In this document: piece by piece, positions 52,201-64,000 of the stretch
Layout of the letters: each line of letters opens with the position of its first letter
Position numbering within the stretch: the stretch's first letter is position 1
DNA from: Cardinalis cardinalis
Lineage: Eukaryota; Chordata; Aves; Passeriformes; Cardinalidae
NCBI GenBank assembly: GCA_014549065.1
Contig: JACDOX010000084.1
Location: forward strand, 2,533,533 to 2,597,532
Reading direction: 5' to 3'
Length of the DNA stretch: 64,000 nucleotides
Position numbers and translations under genes: made by a program
Notes under the pieces: generated by a model
The model's input: only the letters and a program-made list of their open reading frames with translations
Database searches by the model: none
What the model was told of the DNA's origin: nothing

Positions 52201-55200
52201 GGCACTGCAGCTTTCTGCAGCCTGCTTATANTCACATAGAGAACAGCTGATGACTAGGATCTGTTATTCCTCCTTCTCANTGTCATATCTTAGTCTCTCT
52301 GCCAGTGGCCATTTCCTCGCTATTAAATGTCCATGATTCTTTTCTGTGCCATATCCTACCTACATCCTGCTCTTTAACCCCTTGAAAATCTCACTTATGG
52401 AAGCTGCACTACCCAGCCTGAAGTTGCATGTTCTTTCAGGCATGAGGAGCCTCTTTCCTATATCAAAATTTCTTATTTTCCTTCTGAATTGAGGAACTCA
52501 TATCCAACTCTACTTCAAGGAGGCAGCTGTGGCTGTTGTGATGCAATTTATCTCCTTTTATGTGAGGAGGCCAAAACAACTAATNATGTTGCTTGCCTTT
52601 CTAAAGAACCCCTTACCATCAGGAGCTGAGAGCTCATGCATTTCAGGAAAGCAGGTTCCACTAAGGTACAGTAGGTCCTCCTCAAAGTGATGCACTCCAA
52701 ATTGTCAGGTGCATGCTTTGCCCCTCAATAAACAAACAAACTGCCTTCACTGCTTCCTGTCACTCCTTATTTGCTCCCTCACCTTCTTTTGCAGTCTTTT
52801 TCTCCTTTCCATATGTCTATCCTTCTTCATGCAAACTAGATGTCTGCATATCATCCTCCTTCCTCTGAGCACTATTTTCTCATGAGAGCTTGTATATATT
52901 TTGACTCTCTTGGCCTGGGTGACTTAGTTCTTATCTCACCACTTTGTCACAAAATATTTCTCTTTTTCTTCTAGATGTTCCCCTCTTGGTCGTGACTGAC
53001 TTTGTTTCCTCTCCTCCTCCCACAGAAGTGACAGTTTTTTCAGTTCCTCAAAACTAAAGTTTTAAATACCTGTAGATGATCCAGGGATCAGACTCTGTTA
53101 CCATCAGGTCTTATTCACAGTATTCCCCTGTAGGAGGAATCACTCTNAACATAAAAAGTTTAACTCAAACACAGGCCCAAATCCAATGTCATGCTGGCAC
53201 ATCAATATAGGTTGAGTGACAGTCAGTTTCTGAGCTGATCAGGGTATTGTCCATGGGTCCATCCCTGTCATGAGCTGGTCCAGATCTGCTGGTTTAAAAA
53301 CCTACAACAATTGAGAAGCATCAAAATCAGGATCCGATTCTGCATTTTAGAGGCTAGGTGTGTTTCTTTCCAGGGTGCTGGAAGCAAGGAAAATTTCAGA
53401 TGTTCCCACTTTGCAATGTACTTTCATTCTTCTCCACTCTTTCTGTAGCATGGAGAAACCAGTTTCCCTTCTGGACTATCCTTCAGGAATAAGGATCAAG
53501 TTAAGTAGTAACCTAACAGGCAGGAAGAGAGAATTGACTGTTTATTCTCCAGGTGGCTTTTTATAACACCCTTTAACTCAGACAGGGTAAACCATCCTTG
53601 AATTTGCACATGGCTGTTCCTGCAGGGACAACAAAAATGTGAAAGCAGAGTTCTTTTACAGAACAGGACCCCCAGGAATGGATGGACAAGTATTTTCACC
53701 AATGTTCAGTGTTACCACTTAGATATCAGTGAACACTTTGAAGAGCATCTTTGTCATGGCTCTGCACACTCATGCTGTGTTGCTTAGTGTAGATGAGATA
53801 AACATTACAGTTACGTTACATTCATATTAGAAAACAAATGCAGTGGAGACAAGTAAGGAAATCTGTCCAAAATGCCTTTTCTATCATGTGAGAAGAAAGG
53901 GAAGAGGCAAGGGAGGAACCTCGGTGCAATGAAAATACATTTTACCAAGCTGACTACAGATAGAAAGAAGACAGACATTTAAAAGCCTACTGCAATGTGC
54001 ATTTGAGATAAATNGAAGAACAGTTCAAATTCATTTTTCAAGGTTAATTGAACACAATGAGTCCTTTTTCTTCTTCTTTTTTTTTCCTTTTACAAAAGCT
54101 GTTTTATCTCCTATATTTGAATCTTCTCAAAATGTGCTGTGCAAAGCCAGTGCATTTCCTGCCTTTAAGGAGAAGGGCTATTGGACTCCACACTGGAGGC
54201 AGGTTTTCCTGAAGTTCACGTTCATTCCACTCTTCCCACTGGACTTTTATCTGTGTATGTGGGTGCACTGAAGCACATGTGCTGGGAAGAGGGAACATGC
54301 TCCTACTTCTTTGATTCCTCCTGATCACACTGGAACTGAGGGCTGTGTAAAGTGGCAGCAGATTTTGATTTCCCACTGCCCTTGCCAGAGCAGTAAAATA
54401 ACAGCCAAGCTGTGGATCTCCCACTGTAACTCCTGCTGAGATCAAGAGAAGGGGCTACCTCAGCAATTACACTGGAAGTTGTCTCAAAAATGAGTAACAT
54501 CTCCATGGCTCCCAGCCCCAGAGGCTCCATATGGACTCATCCAGCTGAGCATCTGTGGAGTTTTGGCTCTAGTTCAAGAGGCAGAAGTGCTATTCACATG
54601 GGTGTTTCTGGATCTCCATTTCCCCCCCTTCCCCCATGCCCATGAGCCATCCCAGCATCCATGTCCATGAAGTTTTAACATGGGCTCGCTACAGGTGAAA
54701 GATGGATGTCAGCTCCAGCAGGTCAGTATAATCCCCTAAAAAAATCCACTGATATTGGCAAAAAAGCCCCTAGGGAATATATCTTCTGGAAATACAACAA
54801 TTAAAAGAGATGGTTGGCATAATTGCACTTGATTGAAGGGAGAAATACTTTTTGTAGCAGAAAAACGAGCACTTAAAAATGTTTGGTCAGCCAAGAACAA
54901 TTATCCAGTTGGTGATGTGCAAGTACAGAGGGCAGTTAATCCACTTTAAATCATTCTCTCATTCTTTTAAATCACTCAGGAGAGTGATAAGAAATGCCAC
55001 CAGGATGGCTCTTGCTCTGGGTACAGTCAGGGGGATTTTGGTGGTGGTTGGGATCAGGCTTGTTGAGCACAACCCCTCCTGTCCTTGTCCTGACTTCTCA
55101 CCAAGAATCTTCAGGTGGTAACAAGGTGCTGGCTCCCGCTCTTACAAGCCTGCAGAGGCAGCCTGGGGCCTAAGTGTGAAGAGGGGAATCACTGCTTTCC

Positions 55201-56492
55201 TCCCAAAATGTTGTCTGTAATACACAATCTGCTTCCAGGTTTAACTGACAGCGCTCTGTTGTTTCGGGAGCAGAGCCCACCCCATCCACCAACTGCACAC
55301 GGTGGCAGCACTGGCCTCAACAGGAGGAGCTGTTCCTCCTGTCAAAGGAAATACTCAGGCGTGACTGAAATGCATGCAGAATACACCGGCTGAGGAAAAC
55401 AAAGCTGTTTCTGTGGTCTTTCTCCTGCTGATATGTTTTAAACACTGAGTCACAATTTTATGTTTTTTTTATCTTGGTTCCATTGGGATAATGAAAGGAG
55501 AATGAACTGGTTTGTGAGTGATATAAAAATTGCAGTTTCCTAAATTTACTCAGAAGCCTTCAGAACCAATCCATCCTGGGATTTGTCTACAGCAGGAACC
55601 AAAACACCTGCTCAGATTTTGTTTAACTTGCGTGAGTAAAACACTTCAAACTCGCTTATGTGTTACAAAAGATGGAAGGGAAGAAAAGCTTGAGCACTGG
55701 CACACTTCCCCACTGCCCCCCTTTCCCTGTAACTGTAAAAATGCTCATTTGCACAAGCAGAACAGACAGGGAAGCCTCCCAGTCTTGTCTCCTTTAAGGA
55801 GAATTACAAACCACCGAAGCACCGCCTGGAGCATTGAATGCAAGCATTACCTCATCACCACACAGCCTTATTGGCTGGAGATAACGNGAGGTGGGGTGGC
55901 GGTGCTACCCCCTCGGCGAGAGCTGGGCTTTCTCATTATCTCTTTCTCTTTTTTTCAAAACAACTGACCCTTTTTAATGCATGTCACCTACAGGGACAGC
56001 CTGGTCTTTGTGGCAGAGTCCCATAAAAGAAGGAAGGACCAGCCCAAGTGTGATCATAACAAGATTGAATGAGATCAATAGAAACAATTTTAAAATAAAC
56101 ACCCTTTAAATGCAATAAGCAATTGTGTATTCAGTACGGCGGTTTTAACCATCCTTTTAAAATTACTATTAAATCCCACAGAGCAGCTCTAAAAATTATG
56201 CAGTCATTAGAATCCATAGGGCTTCTTGATTTTAATTTTTTATCAAGTCTCTGTATGTTTCCTAAGGCTAAATTATGTAATTTTTATTCAGGACCACCCT
56301 CTGTCATTGGTTTTCAGAAAAGTCATCATTGATTGCAGAGAGCATGGAAAGTCTGGTGATGATATTACTTACCTCTTGTGTGGAGCTGGCTTTTCAGTCG
56401 CTGAGAACATATTGCCCTGTTGGGACACACCAGGAAATTAGAATTTCAGTGCTAAGGTAAATCTCAAAATACTTTTTGAGGGACAAAGTTAC
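43279..56492. other. Gene-free stretch 43.3-56.5 kb
   Basis: No exon or RNA gene supported. Contains a short old repeat at 46105-46170 and an AT-rich, repeat-free block at 56090-56290 that could be a conserved non-coding element. The rest is unremarkable. Confidence 0.5.
46105..46170. repeat. Short old interspersed repeat with gaagtcagtgggag core
   Basis: 'gggcctttttgaagtcagtg', then 'ggagtccttccactgctttc' and 'gttttggaacaggacc', in the same style as the pieces at 34348 and 57260. Family not named. Confidence 0.45.
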
Positions 56493-56616
56493 GATTCCTT
56501 TTACAAACAAGGAGAGCAAGAGCAGTTAAAGTCACCTGCAAATGTGATAGCTGCATGAAAATGGCAGAATCAGGACTAGAGATACTGTGTGATTCTAAGC
56601 AATGTTCTTGCCACTG
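56493..56616 (+). mobile_element. MIR-like ancient SINE relic
   Basis: 'ccttttacaaacaaggagag', 'gttaaagtcacctgcaaatg', 'atggcagaatcaggactaga' and 'tgttcttgccactgg' follow the order of a MIR consensus 3' half (fraction of divergence not computed). Confidence 0.65.
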
Positions 56617-57569
56617 GCCTTGGTTTTCACTGAGATCTCACTGCTGTGAAATTCCTTTTGGCATTACAGCAATTCAGTGTAAATTAAGCAAGAATCTCAA
56701 GGTTTATCTTTTAATGAATAACATGGCCAGGTGCTGACACAGTTCCAAGAACCTCTTCAACATCTGTGCCATACAAAGCTGTATGCCATGTGTGCTGCAA
56801 AAGGCCTTTAATCCTTTATTTCCTTTATGGGGGTTATTAATAGGGGACTGAGTTCTGTCTTTGTCTCTCTGATGTTGTTTCCTTTGTTTCCTTTTAGGAG
56901 CAGCACAAGAGGATAGAGAGCAGAAAAACTGCAATATCCTGGTAATTAACTACCTCAGCAAAATAGTGGCATCACAGCAGTGGAAATGCTGTGTAAAAAT
57001 TTGCATACATTAGTTTTCATGTTCCAGGAAAGCAATTTCTGTAGCATTTGAGAGAAAAATAAGGAGGAAAAAAGAGAGAGAAGAAAGGTTGAGCTGGGGT
57101 CAATACAGGACTGTAATTGAGATTGCATTCTGAGAGAGAATGAGTGAGGCTCTGAAAGTGCTTGGACCCTTGTTAACTGGGTGTAATTCTACCTGTAAAT
57201 GGGTGTAATTCCACCTGAAGCAGCTAGCTGACAAAGCTGAACCAGTTTGGAGAGATATTTCAGCACCTTTAGGACCCACTGATTTCAACCGGAGCTGTAG
57301 GTGCAGACTGTCTCAGCTGTACCCAAAGTCGTGGGCCTGCATTTGCTGAGCTTGTGATGCTGCACAGGCACTGCACCCTCCCTGCACTGATGCCTGGCTT
57401 GTGAGTTCAATTTCTGAGCAGAAGAGAAGACCACCAAAACCTGTCATTATGTCAGATGTCACGTACTAGCAGTGTTTTCATTGGAGAAACAGAAGCTTTG
57501 GCAGTGGAAATTTATCTGTCTCTGCCAGGCTCCTTTGCATCCTGGGGTCCTTTGCATTTCAGGGCTGAC
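56617..57569. other. Spacer between MIR-like and CR1 elements
   Basis: No gene seen. A local duplication of gggtgtaattc[ct]acctg lies near 57178-57218, and a short old repeat piece at 57260-57302 reads 'cactgatttcaaccggagct'. Confidence 0.5.
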
Positions 57570-57775
57570 ATAAAATCACAGAATATTAACACATAAAATC
57601 ACAGAATCACAGACTGGTTTGGAATGGAGGGGGCATTAAAGACCATCTAGTTTCAACCCTTACATGGGCAGGGATGCCACCCACTGCACCAGGTTGCTCA
57701 AAGCCCCATCCAGCCTGTTCTTGAACACTTCCAGGAATGGGGCATCCACAGATCTTCTAGGCACTCTTGGATCTG
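57570..57775 (-). mobile_element. CR1 LINE 3' end, antisense
   Basis: Terminal repeats of aaaatcacagaat type, then 'gactggtttggaatggaggg', 'attaaagaccatctagtttc', 'gcaccaggttgctcaaagcc', 'ccatccagcctgttcttgaa' and 'cacttccaggaatggggcat'. A clear CR1 tail, moderately diverged. Confidence 0.9.
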
Positions 57776-58193
57776 GGGTACAGTGAAATAATCCATTGCC
57801 AGGGCTGGTTGTAGGTGGGGAGAGAGGCTCTATGCAGCCACTGAGTCTCTCCTGTTCCTGTGCTCCAGTTCATCATGGGGATGAGCCTCACCAGAGAAAA
57901 AAAAAAGATCCTGCACAGACAAACCCAAAAGTTTTATTTTCTTTTCATCTAAACTTCTGCGGGGCGGCAGTGATGCCACCCTATGGTTGTCACAGCAGTT
58001 TGGTTGAAACACAGATCAGGAGGAGTCCATGGTCTGTCAGGCAGTGTGGGATGGGGTACCTCAAGCTAGGTTCAGATCAGGGGCAACCTGCAACCACAGT
58101 GTTAACTATGAAGATCTTTCTCCATATTTATATTTGTGTGACCTGGCAGCATGTGTCCCTTAAATTCTCTTTTTGTTCTTTTTTGTTGATTTA

Positions 58194-58330
58194 CTCTGTG
58201 AGTTTGGGAAAATTACTTAATATCTGCACCAGAATTTATGTATCCATAACATAGGTGTATTGTTAAACAGCTTTCTCAGAGGGACATTGTGAGGTTTAAT
58301 GAATTCATGCTTGCAAAGTAATTTATGATT
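58194..58330 (-). mobile_element. MIR-like ancient SINE relic, antisense
   Basis: 'ctctgtgagtttgggaaaat', 'tacttaatatctgcaccaga', 'gacattgtgaggtttaatga' and 'ttgcaaagtaatttatg' reproduce the order of a reversed MIR (gtgacc-ttgggcaa, cttaacctctctg, ttgtgaggatt, gtaaagcgctt). Confidence 0.7.
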
Positions 58331-61239
58331 TCAGATGAAAATTGTTAGAGATGAGCAAAGCACATTAGAGTTAAAACCGAGAGGATACAAAAGAATAATA
58401 ATCAAAAAGCCCTGAAGATGCTGATCATTCTAAGGGGGGAATATTTATGATTGAAGTTCCTAATAAAAACATCAATCACTGTGTTACAAAGTAAGATTTT
58501 TCAGCTGTATAACATTAGCTAATAATATGCTATTTATTATTATGCTCAGTATTTCCATTCTCATTGCATGGAAAAAAAATCTATTAAACTGATCTATCCT
58601 GGATTTATATCAAAAGGACATCAGTGTTTGCCCAAAATATGTCAGAAGAGTGCAAAGCCATGGGATGTTTGTTTATACAGTTACCTTTACTCACAGCAGA
58701 AGTCTATAGGATGACTTACCTGAGTGAGTCCAGAAGCTTTTGTGGAATCGGGGCTTTGGAGTGGAGGAACAAGGGCTTGAAAAATTGTCTTCTTGCCACA
58801 AACAATAAAGTCCACAAAGAATAAAGTCCACACAGAGTACCAAATCCTTGGAAAGAAATTGTGTGGCATGTGCCAAAGCCTTTTCAGCAACAAAGATTTC
58901 ATTCCGTAACACAGAAAACAGGGATCAGTGTGACCTTCCACACCTCCGTAAAACAGAGGCTGCCTCTGCACATGTCCAGGCAAAAGCTGAGGACAGGAAG
59001 GCAATAACTCTTGTGAGGTGTTTCAAAGGAAGCTGTTGGAGAAAAGGCAGAGCAAAAGCACAGAAGAGCAAGAAAGAATAGAATTTGCATTCTGTCCATC
59101 GGGATACAATCCTTTTGTGTTTGTAAATATTTGGGGTTTGGTCAAGATACAATCCTTATTCTTGAGCCAAAATCCCAAAAGTTTTGGATCCCAAAAGCAA
59201 GACCAAGACTATTTAAGGTTTGCACCATTTTGTTCAACTGTAAACCCTATAAAACCTAACCTTTGCTGTGTCCCCCTTCAGGCAGCTGGTCCCTTGGCAG
59301 GGAGTGTGCCTGCTGGTAGGTCGGTGCAAGCTGGGTAGGAGATGTAAACTCACCTACCTTACAGATGGGGACAAGTCCTCAGACAGTTGAAGTGGTCATT
59401 GGTTTCTGTGCTTCATGTGCAGCTAATACCAAATGAAGGGCTGAGCAAACTTTTAAATAAAGATGGTTCTCCTGTTACGGGACAAATGACGAATGATTTG
59501 CCTTCAGAAGTCATTGCTGAACTGGGGGAGAAGAGACAAGAGAGTATTTTGATTATTTGGAAATGGAAGGCCAAAAGTCAGATTCTAAATTTCAGTTTCG
59601 TAGACATATCTGTGATGGCTCTCATTCATGTGGGGGAAATATGAAGAACCATTTTTACTGTACTTTAGAAACTGAATTTATTTTCACGAAGCTGTACTTG
59701 ATCTCTGCTGAGATGAATCTCAGAAGCTGCCTGTTCTGAGCATGGCAAGCCTGAAGGGCCTCTGGGTAACCATTAGGATTCTGGCTGACACCAGACTCTG
59801 AATTTTGAGAGCACTCTGGCCTCAGCTTCCCATTCTGCAGCAGGGGAATTCAAGTGGTGCTGGTCTTGGGACAACAAACATAGAAAGCCTTGTTCCTGTA
59901 AGCTGATTCCTGGTTCATCCTCACATGAGGATGAGCTCCCAGAAAAGCAGATTACATAGAGGTCCATTTTAGGGAGGACTGTGGATGCTCTATAGCTCTT
60001 AACATCCTTGGACATTGTGTTTTGATGAAGTATACATTTTAGGGACTTAAGAGGGAATGAGAAAGAAAGGGATAATCCGTCTCTATTGAAAAGACAAAAG
60101 GGGAAATGTGGGAAGTATTCCAGCCCTCAGCCACAAAAATACTCAATGTATTAGTCATCTGAGTGACTGAAACATGTTCTGACAGTTCCAATGCCAAACA
60201 TGTGACTCAAATACCAAGGAAAACCAGGTGTCCATAGTCTTTTTAGCAATGAGTAGCATCTCAGATATATTGTTCGGAAAAGCCCACTTTTTGTTAGATA
60301 GTTTGGGGTTTAAATGTTTACAAACCCAAACTCTGACTTTATCTGCACTCTGGGCAGCATTTGTGGGTCTTAACAGTGTCTGCATTTCTGGAGTGGTACA
60401 GAAAGCCTCAGCCTCAGTGCGGTGAAAGTAAATGTGTGGGTGCCTTCACTCAGATCAACTTCACAAAATAAGAGGTTTTCTTAGTTCTGTGGGCAGGTCT
60501 GATCCAGCTGTGAAGCTGGGACTGTGTTACATGAAGTAGTTCATGCTTTCAAACAAATGAAATTATCTGAGAGAAAGAAGGAATTATCTTCCAATTAAAT
60601 CTGTTCCTGCCTAGTGTATTTCAGATATTTAGCACTCCGATTTCTTCTTTTCCTGTAGTATGGACAGATAGAAAAAAAAAACTCCCCCAAGCAAACAAAC
60701 AAAACAAAAGCAAAACCAAAACAAACAAAAGTGTGTGGCAACTGGATATAATTCTTCACTTAAAGTATGCAAAGTATATTGCAAAGGTGAGAAAATGTTC
60801 CTTTCCCCTATTGTCAAAAACGTAAAAGGTATAAAGGCAGAAGTCCTGCAGGTGGCTGAAGAGAGTGATGGAAGAGGTGTTCCTATTTAGTTTTTATGTT
60901 CTCTGTGTCTCAGCTTGGTTCCCTGCTAAGCGTTGTACTGTGCCAAAGGAGGGAACTTTGGAAAAGACACCAAAGTACATTATGAGAAGTGATCATAAAT
61001 ATCTTTATAGTGTTAGACATAGTTCTTGCCTGGAGACATCTGAATTATCAGGAGTTAGTGATCACTGCATTGAATGTTTACTTCTTTTTAGCATTTCAAG
61101 TTGTCAATAAAACACTTAAATATATATATATATATATACATAAAAATATAAAATATGCTGGCTGTGAGGAACTACAGATGTTAAACCAAAAAGGACCATG
61201 AAATATTCAGGGTTTGACTTCTTCCCTATAAAAGGCCCC
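58331..61239. other. Gene-free stretch 58.3-61.2 kb
   Basis: AT-rich at first. Includes an A-rich tract with AAAC units at 60670-60730 and a short (TA)n tract at 61121-61137. No gene supported. Confidence 0.5.
61121..61137. repeat. (TA)n microsatellite
   Basis: Eight to nine uninterrupted TA units within AT-rich sequence. Confidence 0.9.
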
Positions 61240-61770
61240 TAAACTTCATCCAGTTACTTGCATACTGATTTCAGTAACTTCTATCTGGTTAAAGCAAATT
61301 TGATCCTCATCTGAGGATGTCAAATATGCAGGAGTTGCTATTTCCTTTGGTAGTTCATTCCATGCTTTTGTGTCTCCTACTGGAGAGACTAGGGATGAGG
61401 CTACTAAGAGGAAAGACTGAAAATAAGGTTTATTTATACCTAACTACATAAAAACTTTAATGTTTGTCCATTTACTCCAGAGTTTTTCTAGCTTCTCATT
61501 TATCCCAGGAAAATAATTTCTGTATATTTTTTCAAATAAGTTCTTGATGTTTGTCCCTTTATCTGGACTTCCTTGTTCTAAGAAAGCTGATCTTCATTTT
61601 CCCAGTGCAACAAATTTTCCGTGGCCAACTGAAAACTTTTCTGTCTCCTTTATACCTATTCTTTCAATTTTAAGTATCTTTTTTTAAAACTTAGATAACA
61701 GATTTGACTATGGTATTCTAGTATTGGTCTTGCCAGTCTCATATGCTCAAAAAAATTGTTCATCTTCTCA
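61240..61770 (-). mobile_element. Ancient CR1/L3-type relic, antisense
   Basis: Pieces in antisense CR1 order: 'cctttggtagttcattccat', 'tctagcttctcatttatccc', 'tttcaattttaagtatcttt' and 'tattctagtattggtcttgc'. The last corresponds to the coding block that ends the CR1 reverse-transcriptase frame. Very old, with many gaps. Confidence 0.55.
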
Positions 61771-64000
61771 CTCCACTCTTCTTGTACATGGTGAAGAACA
61801 ATGGAAATGAAAGTGAAAAATTTTAATTCCAAATACAGCTAACTGTTTTGAATTATGTGGTGTGGATTTCTCTAAGTAGAAAACGAAAATATAGTAGATA
61901 AGTAAAGGAAACAAGACAAGAGCCTGAAAATAGCCAACTGTTCTAGAATAGCTCTGAGAATAGCTTGTTTCCCATATCTCTAAAGCTATTCTTAGGCTAG
62001 TCATTTACTGCATGAACTCTTAGTGTACTCTCTCAACAATGTCTCAGTTAAGGAGGTCTAAGTGAGGTTTGGCTAAAACAGAGACTGCCCCTGTTGTAGC
62101 TCTGTGCTTTCTGTATCTGCATCTCCATTGGGATTTATGCTCATGTGCATGTCACAGCAGAGCTGCTGGTTGTTCCATTTATCCAATCTTTCATCTTCCC
62201 TCTGATCTGTAAAGTACATGGGTGGAGCTTTCCTTTTCACTGGGAGGAGATGTTGAGCCATGAAGGTGTCTTATGAATTTTACGACAGCATTGCATGAAA
62301 CTAAACCCTATTATTTCATCACACTTACAGTGATCCACCTATGTTACTCTTCCAAGTGTGGATAACAAAGAACTCAACTTCAGGATTACAAGCAACAGCT
62401 ACAAGCAGATGTTTGAAGGCATTTTAAAAAGTTGAATTTCTTCTGTCTGAAAATAAGACTGGCCAAACTGATCAGCCAAATTTCCAGCAGAAATTTTGGC
62501 GAACCCCTGAGACTCTGGTAACTTCACTGAGATGCTTAAAGAGAAGCAGAGATCTTCTGAGTCAAAAAACCTCAGAGACACTGAAGATACTATTTCATTA
62601 CTTAGTTAAAAGTGGGGTAAAACAAAGCTGAATTATGAAAATCAGAAGGCAAAAAAATTCTAAAAAGTCTGAAAAAGGCAAAATTCTAGAGTCTGAAATT
62701 GAATACATACCCCATTATAAATCCTTAGTTTTATAAAAGTAGAGTGGATTTTTTATAATTGGCTGGTGGACTATCCCTTCTCCCACTGTAATCAATAGAA
62801 AAGACTTCAGGGAAAATTAAAAATGGAGTAGTTTATATCTACACATACACACATATATACATATACATATATATATATACACACACACACATATATACAT
62901 ATATATACCTACCCACTTTTTTTTTAAGATGGTTTTCAAGGCTGGGCAAAACACAGTTCCAAGAAAGTAAAATCAATCACAGAGTTCAAGCCATCTTTTC
63001 TTGTCTCTCAATTTTACTGATTCTTTGCAGACTCCCCAGCTATATCTCTAGCCCTAGAGCAGGAGAATGAGGGCTATTAGCCAAATGGGCTATTGTTTAT
63101 TACAATCTGTAGTGGGAGTGATGGCAGCTGTTGATGGTAGTTTTTCATTAACAGTTAAGTAAAGCCAATAAGTGTTATAATACCCCATGTAATGGCAGAT
63201 GGTGAGCTGCAGAAAGACTTTCTACCTCAACCAGTGTTCATCTTCACTTTGAAGTACTATTTAAAAAGAAAAGAATTTTAAAAAGGACTACCTCTTCTGC
63301 TGCCTTATTCCCACATACATTTTATGTGTCTGGAAATGTAGTACAAATACAAACTGCTAGGATAAAACAGGCTGCTTGCAAAAAAAAAGGAGGAAAATAT
63401 CCCTTTCCATTTACAATCTGACTCCTACCTACAGTGCCATTTCCAACCTATTTTATGCTCTTTTCCTTTGCAGAATTGAGTGGGTGCCTACATCCAGAAT
63501 AAAGCATCAGCCCATGCTGAACCTCAAACTTTTACAGCTTTCTATTCCAGAATCAGCAGTGTAGGTTAGGACAGAAATGCTCTTTCCACAATGTTCTTTG
63601 TGTCCCTCTTGGCAATTCTTCTGAACATTTGCTCATGTTCCTGGTGAGTTATCTTTATGCTCTCGTTACACCATAGGTGAAAGGGTGACCTCACACAGAG
63701 AAGCCTAAGCCTGACTGTTTGAACTGAAATATCTGAAGCAGAAAAGTAATATTTTATTCTTGAATCTCTGGTATTAACCTCTAGGAAAATGTCTTTTTTT
63801 ATACCAGCATTGGTTTCTACATGGTCTGTGATTACTGGCAGAAAGTTCTTGCTAGTATCAACAAATGCACTGTTTTGGATGCTGTCATGGATATTGTACA
63901 GCATCTAGAGAGGTGTTATAAATGCTTTCCTAGACATTTGTAGTGTCTTGCATATCTAATGATGCTTATGTTCTTCTAGCATTTTAGTTTTTACATTGAA
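61771..64000. other. Right end of window, gene-free
   Basis: Contains the TATACA-type microsatellite at 62843-62908. Otherwise unique AT-rich sequence with no supported exon. Confidence 0.5.
62843..62908. repeat. Compound (TA)n/(CA)n/(TATACA)n microsatellite
   Basis: An alternating purine-pyrimidine tract of TA and CA units over about 65 bases. Confidence 0.93.

Noticed and set aside
1..64000. Endogenous retrovirus, CRISPR, operon or defence-type system
   Set aside because: No LTR pairs, gag/pol-like frames, spaced repeats or prokaryotic gene layout were seen; the sequence is eukaryotic intron and intergenic DNA.

Overview
This is vertebrate nuclear DNA, and it looks avian. It has GT-AG introns, long gene-poor stretches, and many CR1 LINE fragments, the typical bird retrotransposon. 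One SINE copy at 21011-21150 has a tRNA-Ile-derived head and a CR1 tail. From memory this is the TguSINE1 type described from passerine birds, so a songbird or another passerine is my best guess. Isolated single N bases occur throughout.

The window holds one recognisable protein-coding gene, UNC93A, on the minus strand. I reassembled eight coding exons running from the ATG at 22332 down to the TAA at 4356. All seven junctions use GT-AG, the phases agree at every junction, and the sum is 1368 coding bases (455 residues plus stop). The product is a polytopic membrane protein of the UNC-93 / major-facilitator-like family, and it looks intact. A candidate polyadenylation signal lies about 150 bases past the stop. 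The promoter and any non-coding first exon were not found.

Layout: 1-4200 is the downstream flank with an antisense CR1 end. 4202-22332 is UNC93A, whose introns carry CR1 pieces (7.4, 8.4 and 19.6-20.4 kb), a MIR-like relic (17.1 kb), the SINE (21.0 kb), a perfect 28-base tandem duplication next to exon 7 and a GC-rich patch (12.45 kb). 22333-64000 is about 41.7 kb in which I could support no gene. It holds old CR1 and MIR relics, microsatellites such as (AGAGAGG)8 and (AAACC)9, low-complexity tracts and otherwise unremarkable DNA. The many short open frames there do not resemble exons of any family I recognise.

I found no bacterial-type system, CRISPR array, intact mobile element or retroviral provirus. 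The points most worth a second look are the SINE, the repeats at splice sites of UNC93A, the cryptic splice signal in exon 6 and the possible conserved non-coding block near 56.1 kb.
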